Assembly (NCBI GenBank): GCA_023435805.1
Contig: JAEZMC010000294.1
Location: forward strand, 1-29,485
Reading direction: 5' to 3'
Length of the DNA stretch: 29,485 nt
From: Bacillota bacterium
GTDB taxonomy: Bacteria > Bacillota > Clostridia > Acetivibrionales > DTU013
This document shows positions 1 to 7,402 of this stretch, one piece after another. The notes beneath the pieces were generated by a model. It was given only the letters and a program-made list of their open reading frames with translations, made no database searches and was not told the DNA's origin. Position 1 is the stretch's first letter; every line of letters begins with the position of its first letter. Both the position numbers and the translations under genes were made by a program.

Positions 1-95
1 ACACCGGCTCCTCTGCGGGCAAATTCATTGACGATGCAAAGCCCTATTCCGTTGGCACCGCCTGTTATGACGCATATCTTATTATTAAAATCCAT
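1..95 (-). CDS. Short-chain dehydrogenase/reductase (SDR), N-terminal fragment
   Basis: Only the first 31 codons are inside the window; the gene runs off the left edge. The peptide begins MDFNNKICVITGGANGIG, a textbook SDR start: a short beta strand followed by the TGxxxGIG dinucleotide-binding turn of the Rossmann fold (residues about 11-18). SDR enzymes are cytosolic NAD(P)-dependent oxidoreductases; the substrate cannot be told from this fragment. The ATG at 93-95 is preceded by a GGGGG ribosome site about 7 nt upstream, and a plausible promoter lies at 164-191. It is probably transcribed separately from the Rnf-like operon, which ends in a terminator around 301-329. The family call is secure; the function within it is open. 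Confidence 0.85.
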   Translation of the reverse strand, partial: MDFNNKICVITGGANGIGLCIVNEFARRGAG

Positions 96-163
96 ACCGG
101 AACCCCCGTTAAAGCAGAAATATAAAACAGTCTTCCGGGAAAGAATGCACACCTTATTACCAT

Positions 164-191
164 ATCATATTTTTTGAAGCTTTGGAAGCAA
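164..191 (-). promoter_or_regulatory. Putative sigma-A promoter for the SDR gene
   Basis: On the minus strand TTGCTT (186-191) and TATGAT (164-169) are separated by 16 nt. The expected start lies about 60 nt upstream of the SDR ATG. Prediction from consensus only. Confidence 0.45.
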
Positions 192-300
192 TGTACCTTG
201 GAGCGGGAAATGGAAAGCTTCCGGACGGAACAATATTACAGGTGCCGGGCTTAAGCAGCTGTTCAGGCCAGGCTTTGCTTTACGGAAAAGAGCATAAGTA

Positions 301-329
301 AAACCGGAGAGGTTTTAGCCTCCCCGGTT
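301..329 (-). terminator. Intrinsic terminator after the RnfD-RnfC operon
   Basis: An 11-bp stem (319-329 with 302-312) has a six-base loop. It is complete on the minus strand, where one pair is G-U; on the plus strand that position is an A-C mismatch, so the minus strand is favoured. A TTTT run follows, though it is short and broken by A. Confidence 0.6.
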
Positions 330-338
330 CTCTTTAGC

Positions 339-356
339 GGCCATCAGATGATGGCC
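339..356. repeat. Perfect inverted repeat GGCCATCA/TGATGGCC
   Basis: Two 8-bp arms are separated by only 2 nt, just ahead of the terminator hairpin at 301-329. Together they form tandem hairpins at the 3' end of the Rnf-like transcript and may protect or help terminate the message. Confidence 0.6.
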
Positions 357-377
357 ACCTCCATTTCAATCTTCAAT

Positions 378-497
378 TCAGATCACTCCTTTCTGCAAAG
401 AGTCGGCTCCGGAAGCCGCATTGCACACGATATCATGTACAGTCTGATTATACTGCGCCGTCTCCCCGGGCTCAAGTGAATAAATAACTATAATCAT
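378..497 (-). CDS. Possible 39-residue protein translationally coupled to the RnfD-RnfC fusion
   Basis: The ATG at 495-497 overlaps the TGA stop of the upstream fusion gene as ATGA, a common coupling arrangement. It would encode a 39-residue peptide starting MIIVIYSLEPGETAQYN and ending before the tandem hairpins. I recognise no family. The stretch could equally be a chance ORF or the remains of a longer gene: just past its stop an AAAGGAG box is followed by a TTG-started run of only 10 codons (344-376). The support is position and coupling, not sequence similarity. Confidence 0.3.
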   Translation of the reverse strand: MIIVIYSLEPGETAQYNQTVHDIVCNAASGADSLQKGVI

Positions 498-2377
498 ACT
501 TTCCCGGCTTTCATGCTGTCTTTTGCCTCCCCCACCCTTGCGGAAAGATTTCGTCCGCTCAGGCACACATAGCTGCAAAGACCGCATCGAATACATTTGT
601 CCGGATTGTATTTGACTGCTTCCTCCCATTTTTCCTCATCCGCCAGCTCAGCAATTTTATAAACCGGCAGACCCCTGGGACAATTGGAGGCACAAGCGGC
701 GCACTTTGAGCAGAATGGAGATTCCTTATACCTTGGCAGCTCCGAAACTGCAATAAAATTTGTATTTTTATCCACCAGTTCATCGTCATCCGCCATATGT
801 GCCTGCATGATTCCTCCGCCTGCATAAACCGGCTGCCTCGATGGAAAAACAGCATCGATCACGCGCTGGATGCTGTCGCCTGTTTTAACCTTTACCGTCC
901 GGGCTTCAGCCGTTTTTAAATCAGCAACGGTGATATATTTATCGGACATTTTCTTATTCATAAAAACAGCTTCATAAATGGCAATCACTGTCTGTACATT
1001 CAATACCAGTATCCCCTTATCAGCAGGTATGGTATCGTCAGGCAGCTTCATTTTCAACACGTTTTCAATCAATAGCTTCTCAAACCCGACCGGGAAAAAA
1101 TCCTTTACCGTACGCAGCCTGACAGGCTCCGGGAAAGCCAATCCCTCCGCATTTTTCACCGCGAGATAAACACCTGAAAATTCCATACAGCGGCAAACGG
1201 CCAGAATACCCCTGTATATATCCGCCGCACGGTTATGCAGCAGCCATTTGTCGTGAACCAGGCCGGGGTCGCATTCCGCACCGTTTATAATGAAATATTT
1301 CCTTTCTGAATTGGAGGCTGCTACCGCATTGATCTTTTCTGCGGCAGGAAAAGCTGCACCGCCGCAGCCGTAAACCGTATTTGTCCTGATTCTTTCCAGC
1401 ACCCTATCCGGTGTCATATCACCAGCAAGGTCCGGAATGTCCTGTTCTGCACCTGGAGTCTGAACAGCTCCATGCTCTGCAGCTGTTTCTTCCAATACTG
1501 TTACACCCGATCTTTCAGGGCGTTGTTCATCCGGCGTATTGGCTTCAGCTCTACTGGTCAGGTCCTGAATAGGACTGCCATAATCAGCTGCCGCAAAAGG
1601 GCTTTTGATGACAGGGGGCGAATAAAAAAGATGTTTTTGCGGTTTACTGCTATAGTCTTCAATCAGGTAGGAAATCAGATTGAAAATGATGAACGTCATG
1701 GCTGTTGTCAGAGCCGGATTTGCTGTCTGAAGCGGCAAAAAGCCGGTTATGAGTCCGCCTGCGAAGCCTGCTGCTTTTAAAGGTGTTGATGTGACAGGAT
1801 CCGTTATGACCAGGCAGCCCAGAAACAATGCGTTTGTCATGATGTAAGGCACCGAGGCCGGTTCACCCGTCAGCGCCGCAAGCAGCATCCCGAAAAGGAG
1901 ACCAAGTGATGCAAAAGGCCTGAAAAGTGCAAAAGGAAGTGAAAAAAGCAAGGCCGGCAGTAGCAGCAGCGTCGGTTCAATCGGAAGACCGGTATTTTTG
2001 AAGAGGATGCAGGTGACTAAATACCCTGTAATGGCCGGATTCACTGTATTTTTACCCGTGCCGCCCCACAGCAGCTTTCCGAGGATTATGGCGGCCGTAA
2101 TACCTGCGAGCCGGCCCCATAGAGGTATGCCCGGTGTCATTACCTGAAGGATTCCTGCAGTTACTGCCGCGGAAACGGAGCAAACCGGACGTTTGTACCT
2201 GATGTACCCGCCAATGGCATCGATCATCAGCCCCAGCGCAAGGACAGCAAGAAAAGCCGGTATCTCCAGCGGATTTTTCACCCATTGCGGTACCATATAC
2301 AACAGCAATACGGCAAATAAAGCGGTCATAATATGTTCATTCGACCAACGGCGCCGGATCAGCGGATACGCCCTCAT
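494..2377 (-). CDS. RnfD-like membrane domain fused to RnfC-like 4Fe-4S/SLBB domain
   Basis: A 627-residue protein in two parts. Residues about 15-240 are hydrophobic and resemble the NqrB/RnfD family, including a GxxxNPA-type motif (about 106-115) and ITDPVTSTPL (191-200). Residues about 326-627 resemble RnfC: a glycine-rich VYGCGGAAFP (335-344), INGAECDP (364-371) in the flavin/NADH-binding region, an SLBB-like stretch with VYAGGGIM, and two 4Fe-4S motifs (Cys556, 559, 562, 566 and Cys595, 598, 601, 605). A polar linker of about 85 residues joins them. In known Rnf complexes these are separate subunits that pass electrons between ferredoxin and NAD at the membrane. I cannot see the S/TGAT flavinylation motif of RnfD or the N-terminal RnfC domain, and no rnfA, B, E or G is nearby. 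The start at 2377 overlaps the stop of the CoA-binding gene as ATGA; an in-frame extension upstream to 2476 is coding for that neighbour. Partners and reaction are unknown. Confidence 0.85.
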   Translation of the reverse strand: MRAYPLIRRRWSNEHIMTALFAVLLLYMVPQWVKNPLEIPAFLAVLALGLMIDAIGGYIRYKRPVCSVSAAVTAGILQVMTPGIPLWGRLAGITAAIILGKLLWGGTGKNTVNPAITGYLVTCILFKNTGLPIEPTLLLLPALLFSLPFALFRPFASLGLLFGMLLAALTGEPASVPYIMTNALFLGCLVITDPVTSTPLKAAGFAGGLITGFLPLQTANPALTTAMTFIIFNLISYLIEDYSSKPQKHLFYSPPVIKSPFAAADYGSPIQDLTSRAEANTPDEQRPERSGVTVLEETAAEHGAVQTPGAEQDIPDLAGDMTPDRVLERIRTNTVYGCGGAAFPAAEKINAVAASNSERKYFIINGAECDPGLVHDKWLLHNRAADIYRGILAVCRCMEFSGVYLAVKNAEGLAFPEPVRLRTVKDFFPVGFEKLLIENVLKMKLPDDTIPADKGILVLNVQTVIAIYEAVFMNKKMSDKYITVADLKTAEARTVKVKTGDSIQRVIDAVFPSRQPVYAGGGIMQAHMADDDELVDKNTNFIAVSELPRYKESPFCSKCAACASNCPRGLPVYKIAELADEEKWEEAVKYNPDKCIRCGLCSYVCLSGRNLSARVGEAKDSMKAGKV

Positions 2378-2802
2378 TTTTTTACACCTGCAAAAAATCC
2401 ATGCAGCCGATGAATACCGGATCCGAAAAGCATCATCGGACAGGCGACCACCGTATCGATTCCGGAAGCGGCACACTCGTCCAATATTTCCCTGTCCGCT
2501 GTTTTACCGGGTTGAAATAATATTCTTTTTACTCCGCTTTCCCTGATCTGTTTCACGGCCTTTTTGGCATTTTCGCCGTTCAGGAGGATATAGGCGGTGG
2601 ATGGCACCTTCTGAAGCTCTTTGAGGTCGCTGTAGACTTTTACGTCATATTTCGCATTTTTCTTCGGATTGAATGGAAACACCTTGATACCCGCATCGGT
2701 AAAAGCTTTGTAGATGGAATTGCTGAATGCCTGCCGGCGGCTTGAATACCCCATGAAAAGAACCTCGTTGTCTGCAAAGAAGTCACGATTGAGTTTGGAC
2801 AT
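2374..2802 (-). CDS. CoA-binding domain protein (CoA_binding_2 / YccU type)
   Basis: A 142-residue cytosolic protein matching the small stand-alone CoA-binding fold. It has an N-terminal Rossmann-like strand and turn (VLFMGYSSRR, about 14-23), then VFPFNPKK (about 41-48), a central AYILLNGENA and a late GIDTVVACPMM. Related proteins share the nucleotide-binding fold of succinyl-CoA synthetase alpha; their substrate is mostly unknown. The ATG at 2802 has an AAGGAGT ribosome site 8 nt upstream. Its TGA overlaps the start of the RnfD-RnfC fusion by 4 nt, so the two proteins are probably made together, which suggests but does not prove a shared role. Confidence 0.85.
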   Translation of the reverse strand: MSKLNRDFFADNEVLFMGYSSRRQAFSNSIYKAFTDAGIKVFPFNPKKNAKYDVKVYSDLKELQKVPSTAYILLNGENAKKAVKQIRESGVKRILFQPGKTADREILDECAASGIDTVVACPMMLFGSGIHRLHGFFAGVKK

Positions 2803-2869
2803 AAAACACTACTCCTTCCATTTTATACTTACAAAACCATATATATTTACGTATGATTTTAAGAATAGT

Positions 2870-3568
2870 TTATCCGTTTGCCTCCCCTTCCAGTTTTATT
2901 TTCCATAAAAATCTGTATAAAGGGACAAGTAGCTGAAAATCGCGTTTCAAATCGTCTGCAAGAGCGGCTGAGAACAGCTTTTCCTCAGGCTTTCTGGTAC
3001 ACATAAAATAGATATTCTTCCTCTGATACCATTCCAGCAGATCCTCGGACTTCTCTCCGGCATACAGCTTTTTATACCGGTCTCCTTCCATGGTAAACAC
3101 GCGCTGACTGCGGTATTGCTTATCTGCAGCAGCAAAATCGGGATTCCGTTCGTCAATCAATTCCCTCAGACGGTTCATGGTTTCCTTGGTTGTCGTATAG
3201 AAGCCCATACCATAGCGGTACAGGTGCGGTGTGATTTCAAAGAAAAAGCAGGGATCCAGGACCCAGTCCCTCCCCACCCTTCTGAACGTAATCCATACGG
3301 AACTTTTATAAGGGGATTTATTTTTTGAGAACCGCACGTCGCGATAAATACGGGAGATGGTTTTTCCTATCTCCGCCCTGGTTTCAAAGCCCGGATCAAT
3401 GGTAAGCATGTATCCGGACAATGTTCTTACCAGACCTTTGAACGGTTCCACAACATGCTCCAGATAGGCTTGCTTGTTTTCTTCGAACCATGGCTTGTTA
3501 TTGTTGAATTCCAATTCTAGTAAAAATTTGAAGGTTTCCGTAGAAAAACCTTTAAACGTCTCGTTCAT
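2870..3568 (-). CDS. DUF2461 family protein (TIGR02453 type)
   Basis: About 232 residues, the usual length of the DUF2461 family. Recognisable stretches are FLLELEFNNNKPWFEENK near the N terminus, KTISRIYRDVRFSKNKSPYK around residues 70-90, and a central FFFEITP followed by GMGFYTT. The family is widespread in bacteria, is predicted cytosolic and has no settled biochemical role. Two ATGs lie 6 nt apart. The AAGGA box sits 8 nt before the second (3568) and only 2 nt before the first (3574), so I use the second. It lies 67 nt ahead of the CoA-binding gene and could share a transcript with it. Confidence 0.85.
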   Translation of the reverse strand: MNETFKGFSTETFKFLLELEFNNNKPWFEENKQAYLEHVVEPFKGLVRTLSGYMLTIDPGFETRAEIGKTISRIYRDVRFSKNKSPYKSSVWITFRRVGRDWVLDPCFFFEITPHLYRYGMGFYTTTKETMNRLRELIDERNPDFAAADKQYRSQRVFTMEGDRYKKLYAGEKSEDLLEWYQRKNIYFMCTRKPEEKLFSAALADDLKRDFQLLVPLYRFLWKIKLEGEANG

Positions 3569-3665
3569 CTCCATATTCCTTCATTGCTCCTCTTCTTCAC
3601 ATTGGGCTAGCTTACGGCTGTCCTCAGTAGTATTTATCGGTATGGAACGATCAAATGGTCCCGGT

Positions 3666-4622
3666 TTATACATTCAACAGCACGATAATGATCGATGTAA
3701 GGCTCAGACACAAATTTACAAGGCACAGGAACCATACAACCTGTTTCGGGTTGAGCCCCGCCGACAGCAGCCTGTAATGGGCCTGACTCCGGTCGGCCTT
3801 GTATACAGGCTTTCCTTCAATAAACCTTTTTATCACTACAAACAAGTTATCAAAAATGGGAACACCCAGCGCAAGTATCGGCACGAACAGGGAAAGCACA
3901 GTCGCCTGCTTGAAGGCGCCGTCCAGTGCGATGATCCCGAGCATGAAACCCATAAAACCGGCTCCGGCGTCACCCATATAGATGCGTGCAGGCGGTTTGT
4001 TATACCTCAGGTAGCCCAACGCCACACCGACCAGTATGATGGCCATCAGTGCCGGTTCCGATTGATTTTTGGTTAAGGCGACGATAAACAGTGTGATCGC
4101 GGAAATAGTGGATAAGCTGCCGGCAAGACCGTCGAGTCCATCAGAAAAATTGATGACGGTGGTCACGCCGAATATCCAGGTGACGGACAGAATGAACTGC
4201 AGCCAGGGCGGAAGCCAGACATATTCATGTGTAAACGGGTTGGCAAAACCGGTGAATACGATACCTGAAAAGTAAACAATAACGGCTGCGGAAAGCTGGA
4301 CAATAAACTTTGGAAATGCCGGAAAGTCCGCACCGTGCGTTTTATACCAATCATCTACGATGCCGATGGACAGAACCAATGCTCCTCCGCATAGGATACC
4401 GAGATTTTGCCTGCTGATACCGCCTGAAAACAGGATGTAAGTAAGGATGAAACCTGCAAAAATCCCAATTCCGGCCAGATGCGGCACCGGCTCCTTATGG
4501 ATCTTCCTTTCAGTAGGTACATCAACAAAGCCGATTTTCACGGCGAATTTTCTCAATGGTGGTATGGATATATATACCGCTGAAAATGCTAATAAAAAAG
4601 CCAATAAATAAGCGATTTTCAT
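3666..4622 (-). CDS. Undecaprenyl-phosphate sugar-1-phosphate transferase (WecA/TagO/MraY superfamily)
   Basis: A 318-residue polytopic membrane protein with about ten hydrophobic segments. It shows the family's active-site motifs (numbered from the GTG at 4625, one codon upstream): DD at 91-92, NFSDGLDGLAG at 159-169, MGDAG at 217-221 and a basic cytoplasmic loop at 277-287. These enzymes move a phospho-sugar, usually GlcNAc-1-P, from a UDP-sugar to undecaprenyl phosphate to start teichoic acid or polysaccharide synthesis. MraY itself is less likely because no mur genes are adjacent. The HIHH-type loop reads SQAHYRLL rather than the common SHxHHRLL, so one conserved histidine is replaced by Tyr. 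I chose the ATG at 4622, 5 nt after AGAGG. A GntR regulator lies upstream on the same strand with a promoter between them. Confidence 0.88.
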   Translation of the reverse strand: MKIAYLLAFLLAFSAVYISIPPLRKFAVKIGFVDVPTERKIHKEPVPHLAGIGIFAGFILTYILFSGGISRQNLGILCGGALVLSIGIVDDWYKTHGADFPAFPKFIVQLSAAVIVYFSGIVFTGFANPFTHEYVWLPPWLQFILSVTWIFGVTTVINFSDGLDGLAGSLSTISAITLFIVALTKNQSEPALMAIILVGVALGYLRYNKPPARIYMGDAGAGFMGFMLGIIALDGAFKQATVLSLFVPILALGVPIFDNLFVVIKRFIEGKPVYKADRSQAHYRLLSAGLNPKQVVWFLCLVNLCLSLTSIIIVLLNV

Positions 4623-4728
4623 CACATCCTCTTCATTTGCTTCGCTGATGACAACGATGTAACATTACCTTGGTCAAGCTTTAGCGGTGCTTTTCCATGT
4701 CAAAAGCGGGACCGTTATTCCCTTACTT

Positions 4729-4734
4729 ATTATA
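4729..4734 (-). promoter_or_regulatory. Extended -10 promoter for the WecA-like gene
   Basis: TGGTATAAT on the minus strand gives a perfect -10 with a TG extension; the -35 is weak. It lies about 107 nt before the WecA-like ATG, downstream of the gntR stop. A short inverted repeat TACCA/TGGTA sits just upstream at about 4755-4770. Confidence 0.55.
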
Positions 4735-4796
4735 CCACAGCAAAAAAAATATACTACCAGAAAAATGGTAATGAGCAGGCTGTGATTTACATGAAT

Positions 4797-5540
4797 TTAC
4801 TTGTTGTTTTCGAAAATAAACTGGCACTTGTCGGCGCGGTATTTGGCAATGACATATTCGACCGGCTGTCCGCTTTTTGAATATAGCAGGTTGTCAACCT
4901 TTATGAGTGCATGGCCGATTTGAACCTGTAAATACTGTGCTTCAGCCTGGGTCGTATACACTACCTCGAGGGAGCTTTTTGTTTTGACGGGCAGCAATGG
5001 ATATTTACCCCTCAATATATCGTAGGATGGCTTTTTGGCTTTGATATCCTCAATAATTTCGGGAAATAAGCCTAGCGGTATATAGGACGTATTAAGTGAA
5101 AGGATGCTGTTTTTATCAACTGTCACAAATATTACTTCAGCATATTCCTGGTGCTGTACGGTATGACCTGTCGTTCCAAATACGTTTTCAAGGCATGGTA
5201 CGTCGCTCATCTTGACAGCACGTAATGACAATATGTCATGCTGCCCAGGGTTCTGGCTATCCAGAATGGAATCGGTAAAGCCGGTGAAGTTTTTAATATC
5301 CACCTTCGACTTAGATTTGGCAACAAAGGTACCTTTACCTTTTTCCTTATACAGATATCCATTGTTGGTAAGCTCGCTGATCGCCTGACGTACGGTAGGC
5401 CTGCTGATATCGTACTGCTCGCATAACTCCTGCTCCGAAGGGATTTTGGATTCTCCCTGAAATTCACCGGACTCGATTTTTTGGATAATGAGGTGTTTTA
5501 ATTGAGCATATAAAGGCACATTACTGTATTTATTTATCAC
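4797..5540 (-). CDS. GntR family transcriptional regulator (HutC subfamily, UTRA domain)
   Basis: A 247-residue DNA-binding regulator. The N-terminal winged helix opens INKYSNVPLYAQLKHLI and carries the diagnostic IPSEQELCEQYDISRPTVRQ and NNGYLYKEKGKGTFV. The C-terminal part, from about residue 80, matches the UTRA effector-binding domain, which binds sugars or other small metabolites. I start at the GTG (5538-5540) because GGAGGG lies 7 nt before it and the family usually begins close to the NxxPLY motif; an in-frame ATG at 5567 has no such site. It may control the WecA-like gene downstream or itself; its operator and ligand cannot be read from the sequence. Confidence 0.9.
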   Translation of the reverse strand: MINKYSNVPLYAQLKHLIIQKIESGEFQGESKIPSEQELCEQYDISRPTVRQAISELTNNGYLYKEKGKGTFVAKSKSKVDIKNFTGFTDSILDSQNPGQHDILSLRAVKMSDVPCLENVFGTTGHTVQHQEYAEVIFVTVDKNSILSLNTSYIPLGLFPEIIEDIKAKKPSYDILRGKYPLLPVKTKSSLEVVYTTQAEAQYLQVQIGHALIKVDNLLYSKSGQPVEYVIAKYRADKCQFIFENNK

Positions 5541-5593
5541 AATACGACCCTCCATATAAGTAAGCATAGCAGCACATAATTACATCATTACTA

Positions 5594-5622
5594 ATAATAT
5601 ATGATTCAGTGTCACAATTCAA
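5594..5622 (-). promoter_or_regulatory. Putative sigma-A promoter for gntR
   Basis: TTGAAT (5617-5622) and TATTAT (5594-5599) are spaced by 17 nt, upstream of the GTG start and downstream of the purB terminator. Confidence 0.55.
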
Positions 5623-5663
5623 CATAATTCTTTAATATTTTGTAGGAATTGCGCCATATCCAT

Positions 5664-5691
5664 AAAAAACGGCTGTCAGCAAGGACAGCCG
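5664..5691 (-). terminator. Intrinsic terminator of purB
   Basis: An 8-bp GC-rich stem CGGCTGTC/GACAGCCG (5684-5691 with 5670-5677) has a six-base loop and is followed on the minus strand by TTTTTT. It lies 6 nt after the purB stop. Confidence 0.9.
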
Positions 5692-5696
5692 CTGCG

Positions 5697-7124
5697 TTAT
5701 ACCTTTAATTCAACTTGCACACCCTCCGTTTTGATTCCGTTGAGCTTGGGCTTTACGTGCTCTTCGATAAATTCCTCCACCTGCTGAGCTGAACGGCCGA
5801 TATAGCTGGAAGGCTTCATAACGGCGCTCATTTCCTCCATATCCAGGCCGAAAGCCTGATCCGCCACGATGCGTTCGACAAGATCATTTTTCAGTCCGTA
5901 GAGTTTTACCTGCTTGCCCGCCTCCATGGAATGAATGCGTATCCTTTCATGGAGCTCCTGTCTGTCTCCCCCTCTTTTAACAGCCTCCATCAGGATGTTC
6001 TCCGTCGCCATGAACGGAAGTTCTTCCAGCACATGCTTTTCAATCACCTTCGGATATACCACAAGACCGCCGGCAACGTTGATGTAAATATTCAGTATGG
6101 CGTCAACGGCAAGGAAAGCCTCCGGGACACTGATGCGTTTGTTTGCCGAATCGTCCAGCGTTCTCTCGAACCACTGTGTGGCAGCCGTCATGGCAGGGTT
6201 AAGGGCGTCGATCATGACATACCTGGCAAGCGAGCCGATTCTCTCCGCGCGCATCGGATTGCGTTTATAGGCCATGGCGGAGGAGCCGATCTGCTTGTCC
6301 TCAAAGGGTTCCTCCAGCTCTTTCATGCTCTGCAGCAGTCTCATATCGTTGCTGAATTTGCTTGCACTCTGGGCGATGCCCGACAGCACGTTCAATACCC
6401 TGCAATCCTGCTTTCTTGTATAGGTTTGCCCGGATACGGCATATACGCTTTCAAAGCCCATTTTAGCCGCGATCAGGCTTTCCAGCTTCTTCACCTTTTC
6501 TCCGTCGTTGTCAAACAGGTTCATGAAGCTGGCCTGTGTACCGGTCGTACCTTTGCTGCCCAGCAGCTTCATTGAAAAAAGCACATACTCAAGGTCCTCC
6601 AGGTCGATCAGCAGGTCCTGGATCCAGAGTGTAGCCCTCTTCCCCACCGTTACGAGCTGTGCCGGCTGATAGTGGGTGAAGCCCAGCGCAGGCATGCTTT
6701 TGTATTCCATGGCAAATTCCGAAAGCTTTTCGATGACGAGGGCCAGCTTTTGGCGGATCAGCTCAAGCCCATCGCGCATGATGATGATGTCGGTATTGTC
6801 GCCGACATAGCAGGAGGTTGCCCCCAGATGGATGATTCCCCTGGCTTTGGGACACTGCTCGCCGTAAGCATGTACATGAGCCATGACATCATGGCGTACT
6901 TCCTTTTCTTTTTCCTCAGCCACGGAATAATTGATCTCATTCATATATTGTTTCATTTCTTCAATTTGTTCATCTGAAATATTGAGCCCAAGTTCCTTTT
7001 CCGCTTCAGCAAGAGCGATCCAGAGCCTCCGCCAGGTTTTGAACTTCTTATCGGGGGAAAACAGCATTTGCATTTCCTTGCTTGCATATCTCGCGTTAAA
7101 TGGACTCTCATATGTGTTTCTCAC
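5697..7124 (-). CDS. purB: Adenylosuccinate lyase
   Basis: A 475-residue cytosolic enzyme of the fumarase/aspartase superfamily. It cleaves SAICAR to AICAR and adenylosuccinate to AMP in purine synthesis, releasing fumarate. The superfamily signature reads SSAMAYKRNP at residues 281-290, and other active-site stretches are RHDVMAHVHAYG (77-88), GATSCYVGDNTD (101-112) and THYQPAQ (150-156). The start is a GTG with GGAGG 9 nt upstream. It stands alone rather than in a pur operon, with its own leader and promoters (7162-7314) and a strong terminator downstream. The length and motifs fit the longer, eukaryote-like PurB branch. Confidence 0.96.
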   Translation of the reverse strand: MRNTYESPFNARYASKEMQMLFSPDKKFKTWRRLWIALAEAEKELGLNISDEQIEEMKQYMNEINYSVAEEKEKEVRHDVMAHVHAYGEQCPKARGIIHLGATSCYVGDNTDIIIMRDGLELIRQKLALVIEKLSEFAMEYKSMPALGFTHYQPAQLVTVGKRATLWIQDLLIDLEDLEYVLFSMKLLGSKGTTGTQASFMNLFDNDGEKVKKLESLIAAKMGFESVYAVSGQTYTRKQDCRVLNVLSGIAQSASKFSNDMRLLQSMKELEEPFEDKQIGSSAMAYKRNPMRAERIGSLARYVMIDALNPAMTAATQWFERTLDDSANKRISVPEAFLAVDAILNIYINVAGGLVVYPKVIEKHVLEELPFMATENILMEAVKRGGDRQELHERIRIHSMEAGKQVKLYGLKNDLVERIVADQAFGLDMEEMSAVMKPSSYIGRSAQQVEEFIEEHVKPKLNGIKTEGVQVELKV

Positions 7125-7161
7125 TGTTACGTACCTCCGTCAGGTTACTACCAACAATCTT

Positions 7162-7191
7162 ATTATACAAAAAAAGTGCGAGATTAAGCAA
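7162..7191 (-). promoter_or_regulatory. Proximal purB promoter (P2)
   Basis: TTGCTT (7186-7191) and a perfect TATAAT (7162-7167) are 18 nt apart. The -35 lies inside the terminator-like hairpin at 7168-7195, so the two elements overlap. Confidence 0.6.
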
Positions 7192-7195
7192 TCCC
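7168..7195 (-). terminator. Terminator-like hairpin in the purB leader
   Basis: On the minus strand GCGGGATT-GCTT-AATCTCGC forms an 8-bp stem (one G-U) followed by ACTTTTTTT. It lies after promoter P1 and before the purB start, so it can end leader transcription (attenuation or a short RNA) or simply shield promoter P2. Confidence 0.65.
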
Positions 7196-7285
7196 GCCAG
7201 ATACTTATGAATATGAAATTTATCATATCCGTTCCAATGAACGGATAATCGGTATCCTCCCGAAGGAAGCGTTACCCAGTCCGAT
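7196..7285 (-). ncRNA. Structured leader or small RNA upstream of purB (candidate)
   Basis: About 90 nt between promoter P1 and the terminator-like hairpin. In order of transcription it holds GGTA...CTTCC-TTCG-GGAGG...TACC with a UUCG loop (7252-7277), a perfect 8-bp hairpin ATCCGTTC/GAACGGAT with a four-base loop (7227-7246), and a weaker AT-rich hairpin near 7208-7228. It does not look to me like a purine, ZTP, PRPP or preQ1 riboswitch. No conserved class recognised; the call rests on structure and on the promoter/terminator pair. Confidence 0.4.
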
Positions 7286-7314
7286 TATATTACTGATTGC
7301 CTGATAAAGCAAGG
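7286..7314 (-). promoter_or_regulatory. Distal promoter (P1) of the purB leader
   Basis: TTGCTT (7309-7314) and a perfect TATAAT (7286-7291) are separated by 17 nt. The predicted start is near 7279, giving a leader of about 155 nt to the purB GTG. Confidence 0.65.
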
Positions 7315-7342
7315 TATTTTGCCATAACGCATCTGTTCATTT

Positions 7343-7370
7343 GAAAATTTACGGTCGCAGTGAAATTTTC
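7343..7370. repeat. Inverted repeat GAAAATTT/AAATTTTC after the aminotransferase
   Basis: Perfect 8-bp arms with a 12-nt loop lie 33 nt beyond the aminotransferase stop. There is no T-run, so it may be a 3'-end stabiliser rather than a terminator. Confidence 0.4.
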
Positions 7371-7402
7371 TACGTCTGCGCCAAAATGGTACCTGCCGAC
7401 TA

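Noticed and set aside
191..301. Plus-strand 36-codon ORF starting MYLGAGNGKLPDGT, ending just before the hairpin at 301-329
   Set aside because: It looks protein-like, but I recognise no family and it lacks a ribosome site. It also overlaps the predicted SDR promoter, and the hairpin fits the minus strand better.
3474..4076. 200-codon plus-strand ORF across DUF2461 and the WecA-like gene
   Set aside because: It is antisense to two well-supported genes and composed of their reverse frames.
5931..6575. 214-codon plus-strand ORF within purB
   Set aside because: Entirely antisense to a certain purB gene, with no start signals.
7125..7402. Purine, ZTP or PRPP riboswitch, or 6S RNA, before purB
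   Set aside because: I do not see the conserved cores of these riboswitches, and the leader is too short and lacks the long closing stem of 6S RNA.
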